Source: Chryseobacterium sp. | GTDB lineage: Bacteria; Bacteroidota; Bacteroidia; Flavobacteriales; Weeksellaceae | Length of the DNA: 6,378 nucleotides | Direction: 5' to 3' | Assembly (NCBI GenBank): GCA_017989575.1 | Contig: JAGNPP010000156.1 | Location: 1 to 6,378 of the forward strand | Program-made: the position numbers and the translations under genes | Notes under the pieces: model-generated | What the model saw: the letters and a program-made list of their open reading frames with translations, nothing else | What the model was told of the DNA's origin: nothing | The model's database searches: none | Shown: positions 1 through 5,944 of the stretch, in pieces | How the letters are laid out: each line of letters opens with the position of its first letter | Numbering within the stretch: position 1 is the stretch's first letter

Positions 1-2668
1 AATTGATTGGCCTTTTCCAATCGAAGTTCGCCAAGATATCCATCATCAACATATTATTTTTGAACATGCTGGATCCTTTATAATTGATGACAATCTGCTT
101 CTCTGCTTTTTGAGCTTCTGCTGGTGTGATGATGCCCGCTTTCACAGCATTATTGACATTCACAGGAAGTATAAACTTAGAAACCGGAAGGAAATTGAAC
201 TTATGAAAACGCTCTTCTCCAAAAACCATTTTCACGATTTCATCTTTTTCAGGAGATTTCATTTTCAGGAAGTTCACCGCTTCTTTCAAAGTCATAGAAT
301 CCTGTGTCAGATATTTTCTGAAAGCTGCAAACTCGGTATCTGGAGCGCCTTGCTCTTTCAGGTTGGCAAAAATAGTTTCCCAATCGCCTTTGCTCATCAT
401 ATAAACCTGATCGTTGCTTCCTTCTCGGTAATCTTCGTGTTCCAAAGTCGAAGGAACAGGCATAGAATTATAAGTTCTTCTTTTAACTTGGTCGATATTC
501 CAAGGCGTTGATAATAAGGTAAAGTTCACCACTTTCACATCCGAACGGAATTCCTCAGTTTCCTGAATTGCCCAAACCGGATAAGTGTCATTGTCACCAT
601 AAACGAACATAATTCCGTTTTTCGGTAATGATTTTAATGATGAGTAAGCGTAATCGTAGGCTGCATATCTCTCGCTTCTGTCGTGAACATTGTAGTTTTG
701 GAAGCCCATCATCATTGGAACACCCAATAAGACAACGCCAACCAAAATCTGCGCGCCTTTTGTTTTAATTTTTTTCTGGATTAACCAATAGATTGCCGCA
801 ACTCCCAAACCAATCCAAATTGCAAATGCGTAGAAGGATCCAACCATTGCGTAATCTCTTTCACGCGGTTCAAACGGTTTCATTCCGGTGTAGAAGACGA
901 TCATTACACTCGTTAAAATAAATAATGATAATATAGAATAGAATCGTCCGAAATCCCGATTGAGTTGGAAGAAAAATCCAATTAATCCTAAAATCAATGG
1001 AAGCATAAAGAACTTGACGGTACTTTCATTCTGGAACTTCGCAGGCATTTCGGATTGATCGCCCCAAAGATTATTATCGATAAAAGGAATTCCGGTAATG
1101 AAGTTCCCGTGCGTGTTTTCCATATGTCCTTCTACATCATTTTGTCTTCCGGAATAGTTCCAAAGCAAATACCTTACGAAATAAAAATAATTCTGAAATG
1201 TGATGAAATAATCAAGATTCTGAGCCAAAGTCGGACGCTGAACATTGATCAAACCAAATTGTTTCGCTTTCAGATAATCATCCATTTTGATGGTTCCATT
1301 CTCATATTTCTGGCGAAGTTCATCAAAGAATTGTTTCGCTTCCGGACTTTCCGAGATTTGCTCATTTCCATAATTGAAAGTAAAATCTGGTGCGCCGTAC
1401 ATCGAAATGTAATTTGGCATCACGGATTTGTCTTCACTAAACATCCTTGGAAACAAACTCACGTGCTCCGGATTGAAAACATAGTTGAACTTTTCTCCTA
1501 CCAATCTATAACGTCCTGTTTGTGGGTCTTTCTCGTAAGTATCACCAGTTTTTTCGGTTTTATAACTTCCGTCTTCATTTTTCAGAATTCCATTTGGATC
1601 CAAATAAGCGGTGTAGTTTTGTCCGTACAAAGTTGGCCAATCGCCGTATTGCTCACGGTTGTAGTAGTCCAACATTCCTAGAGCGTTATCTGGATCGTTC
1701 AGGTTCATTGGTGGGTTTGCAATTGCGCGAATCGGAATTACCAACCAGCAAGAGAATCCAATCATCATATAAACCACTGACAATGCAATCGTCTGATAAA
1801 GTGACTTTCTTGTTTTTCTTGTGTAAGTGATTAGTAAATAACAAAGTACAATCAAAATCACAAAGGCAAAAACGGTCCCTGAATGGAAAGGCAATCCTAA
1901 TCCATTAACAAAGAACACCTCAGATTTTCCAAACAACGTCATAATGACCGGGAAAATGATTTTGAAAACAATGATTAATATTAATAAAGTAACAGCATTT
2001 GCAATCAAAAATGACTTCCAAGTGAAGGTGTAATTTCTTGTGTAATAAATCAAACAAACCGCTGGCAAAGCCAACATACACATCATGTGAACCCCAACCG
2101 ACAATCCAATAATAAAGAATAAGAGGATGATCCAACGTTCGTTGTCTTTTTCAAGATATTCGTTTTCCCATTTTGTGATGAGCCAAACAATCAATGCTAT
2201 AAACATACTTGCCATCGCATAAACCTCGCCTTCCACTGCAGAAAACCAGAATGAATCTGAAAATGTGAAACACAAAGCACCAACGGCTCCGGAAAACAAA
2301 GCCGCAACCTCTTCTGCAACGGTAATATTTTCGAATTCTTTATTTAATAATCGTCTTACAAGATGTGTAATCGTCCAGAACAAAAACAAAATGGTAAATG
2401 CACTGCAAATTGCGGACATCGCATTGATTACCAATGAATAATTTTGTCCATCACCAAAGGCGAACAAGGCTACCACAGCGCCAACTAATTGGAAAAGTGC
2501 AGCTCCAGGCGCGTGTGTTACCTCCAGTTTTACAGCAGAAGAAATATATTCTCCGCAATCCCAAAAACTGAAATTTGGCTCTATGGTTGACAAATAAGTA
2601 AGTAATGCAATTCCGAAAACAACCCATCCGAGAATGGTGTTCCATTGTTTAAAAGTCCAGTTCTTCAT
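1..2668 (-). CDS. DUF2723 / TMEM260-like multi-pass membrane protein, probable GT-C type glycosyltransferase (3' end off window)
   Basis: One open frame starts at the ATG at 2668 and reaches the left edge without a stop, giving 889 residues; the C-terminus is missing. What is seen: about nine hydrophobic spans in residues 10-315, a long polar loop (about 320-550), about four more spans (555-655), then a soluble tail. Family-like motifs are WDCGEY (36-41), just after the first span, EGEVY (146-150), IPIRAIANPP (311-320), EPRERDYAMVG (600-610) and YGDNDTYPVW (690-699). These match the DUF2723 family (Pfam PF11028), related to human TMEM260, a protein O-mannosyltransferase. Acidic residues in the first outer loop, here D37 and E40, are typical catalytic residues of GT-C enzymes. 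A role in protein O-glycosylation at the inner membrane is inference; the donor and target are unknown. The gene is divergent from capA. No Shine-Dalgarno sequence is visible. Family call firm, activity uncertain. Confidence 0.88.
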   Translation of the reverse strand, partial: MKNWTFKQWNTILGWVVFGIALLTYLSTIEPNFSFWDCGEYISSAVKLEVTHAPGAALFQLVGAVVALFAFGDGQNYSLVINAMSAICSAFTILFLFWTITHLVRRLLNKEFENITVAEEVAALFSGAVGALCFTFSDSFWFSAVEGEVYAMASMFIALIVWLITKWENEYLEKDNERWIILLFFIIGLSVGVHMMCMLALPAVCLIYYTRNYTFTWKSFLIANAVTLLILIIVFKIIFPVIMTLFGKSEVFFVNGLGLPFHSGTVFAFVILIVLCYLLITYTRKTRKSLYQTIALSVVYMMIGFSCWLVIPIRAIANPPMNLNDPDNALGMLDYYNREQYGDWPTLYGQNYTAYLDPNGILKNEDGSYKTEKTGDTYEKDPQTGRYRLVGEKFNYVFNPEHVSLFPRMFSEDKSVMPNYISMYGAPDFTFNYGNEQISESPEAKQFFDELRQKYENGTIKMDDYLKAKQFGLINVQRPTLAQNLDYFITFQNYFYFVRYLLWNYSGRQNDVEGHMENTHGNFITGIPFIDNNLWGDQSEMPAKFQNESTVKFFMLPLILGLIGFFFQLNRDFGRFYSILSLFILTSVMIVFYTGMKPFEPRERDYAMVGSFYAFAIWIGLGVAAIYWLIQKKIKTKGAQILVGVVLLGVPMMMGFQNYNVHDRSERYAAYDYAYSSLKSLPKNGIMFVYGDNDTYPVWAIQETEEFRSDVKVVNFTLLSTPWNIDQVKRRTYNSMPVPSTLEHEDYREGSNDQVYMMSKGDWETIFANLKEQGAPDTEFAAFRKYLTQDSMTLKEAVNFLKMKSPEKDEIVKMVFGEERFHKFNFLPVSKFILPVNVNNAVKAGIITPAEAQKAEKQIVINYKGSSMFKNNMLMMDILANFDWKRPIN

Positions 2669-2886
2669 ATTTTAAATAAGAATATCGGCGAAATTAGCAT
2701 TTTTCATTTAGTTATCGGTGTTTTTAACAAAATTTAAAATTTAGAAATTGATATAAAATAAAGAATTTTCATTAATTAAGTTGCAATATATCAGTCTTGT
2801 ACTATATTAATATGTCAAAACAGAGAAACATTGCAATTTTTTATTTATTTTTGCAGACAGTTTTGGAGAGAAAAAATGATATAAAA
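2669..2886. other. AT-rich divergent intergenic region
   Basis: This 218-bp spacer separates the DUF2723 gene (leftward) from capA (rightward) and must hold both promoters. I see no gene, RNA or long repeat in it. On the minus strand two near matches to TAnnTTTG occur, each with one mismatch: TAATTTCG at 2696-2689 and AAATTTTG at 2735-2728. Neither has a TTG element at the usual spacing. A perfect 10-bp palindrome, ATATTAATAT, lies at 2804-2813; it could be an operator half or simply reflect AT richness. The capA frame stays open back to 2797, but that extension is not family-like. Confidence 0.6.
2846..2853 (+). promoter_or_regulatory. Putative capA promoter, -7 element TATTTTTG
   Basis: TATTTTTG matches the Bacteroidota sigma-A -7 consensus TAnnTTTG exactly. 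It would start transcription near 2860, giving a leader of roughly 25-30 bases before the ATG at 2887. No good -33 TTTG lies at the expected 17-23 base spacing; the nearest TTG, at 2831, is too close. The call therefore rests on one element in AT-rich DNA. If right, it excludes the upstream in-frame ATG codons at 2797 and 2812 as starts. Confidence 0.4.
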
Positions 2887-3924
2887 ATGACGAATGTATT
2901 CGATAATATTCTTGGTTTGATTGGCAACACACCGTTGGTCAAATTAAATCACGTTACCAAGGATATTCCTGCAACCATATACGCTAAGTTGGAATCTTAC
3001 AATCCAGGTCATTCTACGAAAGACAGAATCGCTCTACACATCATAGAAAATGCGGAGAAAAAAGGGATCTTGAAACCAGATTCGGTCATCGTGGAAACTA
3101 CATCTGGCAATACAGGATTTTCTATCGCGATGGTTTGCATCGTAAAAGGTTACAAATGCATTCTTGCCGTAAGTGACAAAACGAAAGCAGAGAAAATAGC
3201 TTACCTAAAAGCTTTAGGCGCAACAGTTTACGTTTGTCCAGCTTCTGTTCCGGCAGATGATCCAAGATCTTACTACGAAGTTGCAAAAAGAGTGGCGAAA
3301 GAAACGCCAAATTCCGTTTACATCAATCAATATTTCAACGAACTGAATATCGATGCGCATTACCAAACAACTGGCCCTGAACTTTGGAATCAGACTGATG
3401 GGAAAATCACGCACGTTTTCGCTTGTACAGGAACTGGAGGTACACTCTCCGGAACTGCAAAATTCTTAAAAGAACAAAATCCTGATATCAAAGTAATCGG
3501 TGTAGATGCAGACGGATCAATCCTGAAAACTTATCACGAGACGGGAAAAATCAATAAAACAGAAATCCATCCTTATCAAATCGAAGGACTTGGGAAAAAC
3601 CTGATTCCAGGTGCACTTCTTTTCGATAAGATTGATGAATATGTGAGAGTAAATGATGAAATGTCCGCTTACAGAACCCGAGAAATTGCGTTGAAAGAAG
3701 CAATTATGGGCGGTTACACAACTGGAGCAGTGACTCAAGCTTTGATCCAATACGCTAATTCTCACGAGTTTAAAAATGATGATCTGGTTGTATTAATATT
3801 CCCCGATCACGGCTCACGCTACATCACCAAAGTTTACAGCGACAAATGGATGGAAGAGCAAGGCTTCATCAACAATTGTTTCCACAATTACGATGAGATC
3901 TTCAAAACAGAAATTATCAAATAA
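2887..3924 (+). CDS. capA: Cysteate synthase CapA (CBS-like PLP enzyme), capnine sulfonolipid pathway
   Basis: A fold-type II PLP enzyme of 345 residues in the cytoplasm. It is inferred to make L-cysteate from O-phospho-L-serine and sulfite. Seen: the N-terminal IGNTPLVKLN (12-21); the Schiff-base lysine K45 in STKDR (43-47); the substrate loop TTSGNTG (71-77); the glycine-rich PLP-phosphate loop GTGGT (182-186); the CBS-like stretch IGVDADGSI (204-212); and YTTGA (277-281), the likely PLP ring-nitrogen contact. There is no C-terminal CBS/Bateman pair and no N-terminal haem region, so it is a bare catalytic domain. Published CapA is a close CBS relative encoded with CapB, which fits the gene immediately downstream. 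The start at 2887 was chosen because family homology begins there; the 30 codons upstream are not family-like. A weak GGAGAG (2865-2870) is too distant to decide the start. NPGHSTKDR departs from the usual NPGGSVKDR. Alternatives are cysteine synthase or cystathionine beta-synthase. The fold is near certain, the substrate is not. Confidence 0.8.
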   Translation: MTNVFDNILGLIGNTPLVKLNHVTKDIPATIYAKLESYNPGHSTKDRIALHIIENAEKKGILKPDSVIVETTSGNTGFSIAMVCIVKGYKCILAVSDKTKAEKIAYLKALGATVYVCPASVPADDPRSYYEVAKRVAKETPNSVYINQYFNELNIDAHYQTTGPELWNQTDGKITHVFACTGTGGTLSGTAKFLKEQNPDIKVIGVDADGSILKTYHETGKINKTEIHPYQIEGLGKNLIPGALLFDKIDEYVRVNDEMSAYRTREIALKEAIMGGYTTGAVTQALIQYANSHEFKNDDLVVLIFPDHGSRYITKVYSDKWMEEQGFINNCFHNYDEIFKTEIIK

Positions 3925-3941
3925 CAATTCAAAATATTAAT

Positions 3942-3970
3942 AAACCTTTTGGAAAGACAAAAGGTTTTTT
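3942..3970 (+). terminator. Rho-independent terminator-like hairpin between capA and capB
   Basis: A perfect 9-bp stem pairs AAACCTTTT (3942-3950) with AAAAGGTTT (3959-3967) around an 8-base loop, GGAAAGAC, and runs into six T residues (3965-3970). It starts 17 bases after the capA stop and ends 30 bases before the capB ATG. The stem has only two GC pairs, so it may terminate partially. I see no exact TAnnTTTG element between 3925 and 4000, so capB probably depends at least partly on readthrough. Confidence 0.72.
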
Positions 3971-4000
3971 CTATAAATCAAAAAAATATCAGTTAGAAAA

Positions 4001-5272
4001 ATGGACATTTTTGAAAGAATAAAACAGAACCCAGGTCCTTTGGGACAATTTGCAGATTATGCAGAAGGCTATTATATTTTCCCAAGATTGGAAGGCTCAA
4101 TTGGTCCGAGAATGAAGTTCCAAGGAAAGGACGTGATCTTCTGGAGTGCCAATGATTATTTGGGACTTTGCAACCATCCGGAAGTTTTGGAAGCCGATGC
4201 AAAAGCAGCTGCAGAATACGGGATGTTTTATCCAATGGGCGCAAGAGCAATGTCTGGCGAGACCGACCAGCATTTGCAGTTGGAGAGAGAGTTGGCAGAA
4301 TTTGTTCAGAAAGAATCAGCATATCTATTGAATTTCGGTTATCAGGGAATGGTGTCTTGCATCGATGCTTTGGTTTCCAGAAATGACGTGATCGTTTACG
4401 ATGTAGATTCCCACGCTTGTATCGTGGATGGCGTTAGGTTGCACTCTGGCAAACGTTTTACCTACAGACACAACGATATTGCAAGTCTTGAAAAAAACCT
4501 GCAAAGAGCTCAAAAAGTAACTGCTGAAACTGGAGGCGGAATTCTTGTCATCACGGAAGGCGTTTTCGGAATGAGAGGACAACAAGGGAAATTGAAAGAG
4601 ATCGTTGCGCTTAAAGAAAAATATGGTTTCAGAATATTGGTGGATGATGCTCACGGATTCGGGACACTTGGTGCAACCGGTGCTGGTGCTGGAGAAGAGC
4701 AAGGCTGTCAGGACGAGATTGATGTTTATTTCTCTACTTTCGCAAAATCTATGGCTGGTTTCGGAGCATTCTTAGCAGGAAACAAAGAGATTATCCGCTA
4801 TCTGAAATTCAACCTTAGATCTCAGATCTTCGCAAAATCTTTGACAATGCCAATGGTAATCGGAGGTTTGAAGAGATTGGAACTTTTGAGAACAAGACCA
4901 GAGATCAAAGCAAAACTTTGGGAAAATGTTGAAAAACTTCAAGGCGGACTTAAAAAAATCGGTTACAATCTTGGAGATACGAACACTTGTGTAACACCGG
5001 TTTTCATCCAAGGAAATCCTGTTGAAGCGATGCTTTTGGCTAGAGACCTTAGAGAAAATTATGGTATTTTCACATCAGTTGTTTCTTATCCGGTAATTCC
5101 AAAAGGAATGATTTTATTAAGATTAATCCCAACCGCTTCTCACACAGATGCTGAGATCAATGAAACGCTTGAAGCTTTCGAAGGAATTTATAAAAAACTG
5201 GAAACTGGTTATTATAAAGAATTGGAAGCGCAACAGATTAAAGAACAGAACTTGCAGTTTAAAGAGATTTAA
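4001..5272 (+). CDS. capB: Cysteate-C-fatty acyltransferase CapB (alpha-oxoamine synthase, SPT-like)
   Basis: A 423-residue fold-type I PLP enzyme, cytoplasmic, inferred to condense L-cysteate with a fatty acyl thioester, releasing CO2, to give 3-dehydrocapnine. Seen: FWSANDYLGL (47-56); the substrate-side motif around GARAMSGETDQH (80-91); H138 in DSHAC, the histidine that stacks on PLP in serine palmitoyltransferase; D215 and H218 in VDDAHGFG, contacting the PLP ring nitrogen and O3'; the Schiff-base lysine K249 in STFAKS; and R374 in LLRLIPTASHT, the likely substrate-carboxylate contact. All key residues are present. Length fits the family, with a polar C-terminal tail after about residue 405. 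The preceding gene, capA, would supply cysteate; that pairing is the main argument for CapB over serine palmitoyltransferase, BioF or 2-amino-3-ketobutyrate-CoA ligase, whose core motifs are shared. The ATG at 4001 begins the family homology. No clear Shine-Dalgarno sequence is seen. Confidence 0.82.
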   Translation: MDIFERIKQNPGPLGQFADYAEGYYIFPRLEGSIGPRMKFQGKDVIFWSANDYLGLCNHPEVLEADAKAAAEYGMFYPMGARAMSGETDQHLQLERELAEFVQKESAYLLNFGYQGMVSCIDALVSRNDVIVYDVDSHACIVDGVRLHSGKRFTYRHNDIASLEKNLQRAQKVTAETGGGILVITEGVFGMRGQQGKLKEIVALKEKYGFRILVDDAHGFGTLGATGAGAGEEQGCQDEIDVYFSTFAKSMAGFGAFLAGNKEIIRYLKFNLRSQIFAKSLTMPMVIGGLKRLELLRTRPEIKAKLWENVEKLQGGLKKIGYNLGDTNTCVTPVFIQGNPVEAMLLARDLRENYGIFTSVVSYPVIPKGMILLRLIPTASHTDAEINETLEAFEGIYKKLETGYYKELEAQQIKEQNLQFKEI

Positions 5273-5293
5273 TCTTGATTATTAATATAAAAC

Positions 5294-5329
5294 AAACCCT
5301 TTCCGAGCTAAAACTTTGAAAGGGTTTTT
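5294..5329 (+). terminator. Rho-independent terminator after capB
   Basis: A perfect 10-bp stem pairs AAACCCTTTC (5294-5303) with GAAAGGGTTT (5318-5327) around a 14-base loop, followed by a T run (5325-5329). It begins 21 bases after the capB stop and marks the end of the capA-capB unit. Its stem resembles that of the hairpin after capA. Confidence 0.85.
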
Positions 5330-5346
5330 CATTTAATAAAAAATTG

Positions 5347-5354
5347 TAATTTTG
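5347..5354 (+). promoter_or_regulatory. Putative promoter of the toxin-antitoxin pair, -7 element TAATTTTG
   Basis: TAATTTTG matches TAnnTTTG exactly and lies just after the capB terminator. Transcription would start near 5361, leaving about 25 bases before the antitoxin ATG at 5386. No TTTG sits at the standard distance upstream. A rival reading uses TTTG at 5351-5354 as the -33 element, 18 bases before AAAATTTG (5373-5380, one mismatch), which would put the start almost on the ATG. Confidence 0.38.
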
Positions 5355-5385
5355 ATAAAAGATGATTCACTGAAAATTTGGAACA

Positions 5386-5619
5386 ATGAAAACACAAGTA
5401 ATCGAAGACCATAATGGCGTACCAACCGGCGTTTTCATCCCCATCAAAGAATGGGAGAAATTAAAAAAACAATATCCGAATATCGCTGAGGAAACCAGTA
5501 TGTTCGAACTTTCCGAAGAACAAAAGAAAATATTAGACGTCCAAGAAGATTTGCCTATCTCAGAATATCAGGACAATGATGCTTTCGTAGCCGAATTGAA
5601 AAAAGAATATGGCTTATAA
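5386..5619 (+). CDS. Putative antitoxin of a type II toxin-antitoxin pair
   Basis: A 77-residue soluble protein with no signal peptide or membrane span. The N-terminal part (residues 1-30) begins MKTQVIEDHNGVPTGVFIPI and reads as a short beta-rich segment followed by a helix (EWEKLKKQYP), as in small antitoxins of Bacteroidota addiction modules. The second half (about 35-77) is acidic and helix-prone, suitable for wrapping around a basic toxin. I cannot assign a named antitoxin family. The call rests on size, acidity, and the following gene, a RelE/ParE-like toxin whose start overlaps this stop by 11 bases, meaning tight translational coupling. Antitoxins of this type usually bind the toxin and repress their own promoter; that is family knowledge and is not shown here. 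GGA at 5380-5382 is at best a poor ribosome-binding site. Confidence 0.72.
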   Translation: MKTQVIEDHNGVPTGVFIPIKEWEKLKKQYPNIAEETSMFELSEEQKKILDVQEDLPISEYQDNDAFVAELKKEYGL

Positions 5620-5905
5620 TGTTAGGATTTCTCCCGTTGCAAAAGCTGATTTAAGAAAAGCTGTAGCTTACTACAAAAAAGAAGCTTCGTTAAAAGTTGC
5701 TCAGAATTTTGTCGAGGATTATGAATTGACTTTAAAGAAAATTGCACAAAATCCTTTTTTCCAAATTTATTACAAGGATTTCCGAGGTCTTACGTTTTCA
5801 AAATATCCGTACATTATTTTTTTTCAAATTGATGAAACCAACAAACTCATTCTTGTAAAAGCAGTTTTCAATGCTTCTCAAGATATTGGCAAAAGGCCAA
5901 AATAA
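5609..5905 (+). CDS. RelE/ParE family toxin
   Basis: A 98-residue basic protein with the RelE/ParE fold pattern (Pfam ParE_toxin, PF05016): a first strand (VRISPVAKADL, 5-15), a helical hairpin (AVAYYKKEASLKVAQNFVED, 18-37, continuing to about 48), then the strands carrying FRGLTFSKYPYIIFFQID (58-75) and ILVKAVFNASQD (81-92). R59 and the KYPY turn (65-68) are typical of the family. The final motif, where many members have an H..R-D-P pattern, reads FNASQDIGKRP, so the usual histidine and arginine are replaced by N88 and Q91. Such toxins either poison DNA gyrase (ParE) or cleave mRNA on the ribosome (RelE); the sequence does not decide between them. The ATG at 5609 lies inside the antitoxin gene, and no in-frame alternative fits as well. 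Confidence 0.85.
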   Translation: MAYNVRISPVAKADLRKAVAYYKKEASLKVAQNFVEDYELTLKKIAQNPFFQIYYKDFRGLTFSKYPYIIFFQIDETNKLILVKAVFNASQDIGKRPK

Positions 5906-5931
5906 AAGCCAGTTTTTGAAGACTGACTTTT
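5904..5931. terminator. Hairpin between convergent toxin and PhyH genes, probable bidirectional terminator
   Basis: AAAAGCCAGT (5904-5913) faces ACTGACTTTT (5922-5931) across an 8-base loop. Read on the plus strand the stem has one C-A mismatch. Read on the minus strand the same position is a G-U wobble, so the hairpin is more stable for the leftward PhyH transcript, where it is followed by a T-rich TTTTATTTT. It overlaps the last two bases of the toxin stop codon and lies 13 bases beyond the PhyH stop. Confidence 0.6.
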
Positions 5932-5944
5932 AGATTATTAAATT

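Noticed and set aside
110..1830. Plus-strand open frames of 102-208 codons across 110-1830.
   Set aside because: They lie antisense to the DUF2723 gene, have low-complexity F/I/S-rich translations with no family resemblance, and overlap a frame with clear conserved motifs.
1920..2645. Short minus-strand frames (71 and 64 codons) within the DUF2723 gene.
   Set aside because: They are in other frames than the continuous 889-codon frame and show no independent signals.
2797..2886. An N-terminal extension of CapA from the ATG at 2797 or 2812.
   Set aside because: The 30 extra residues are not family-like, the homology starts at the ATG at 2887, and a perfect -7 element at 2846-2853 lies inside the extension.
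2887..3924. Annotation as cysteine synthase (cysK/cysM) or cystathionine beta-synthase.
   Set aside because: The fold is shared, but the CBS-like core without a regulatory domain, the altered lysine motif and the adjacent SPT-like gene fit CapA better. It remains the main alternative.
4325..4702. A 125-codon minus-strand frame opposite capB.
   Set aside because: It is antisense to highly conserved catalytic motifs of CapB and has no recognisable content.
4001..5272. Annotation as serine palmitoyltransferase, BioF or Kbl.
   Set aside because: The catalytic residues are common to all. The preceding cysteate synthase candidate points to cysteate as substrate, and no biotin or threonine-degradation gene is nearby. 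Serine palmitoyltransferase cannot be fully excluded.
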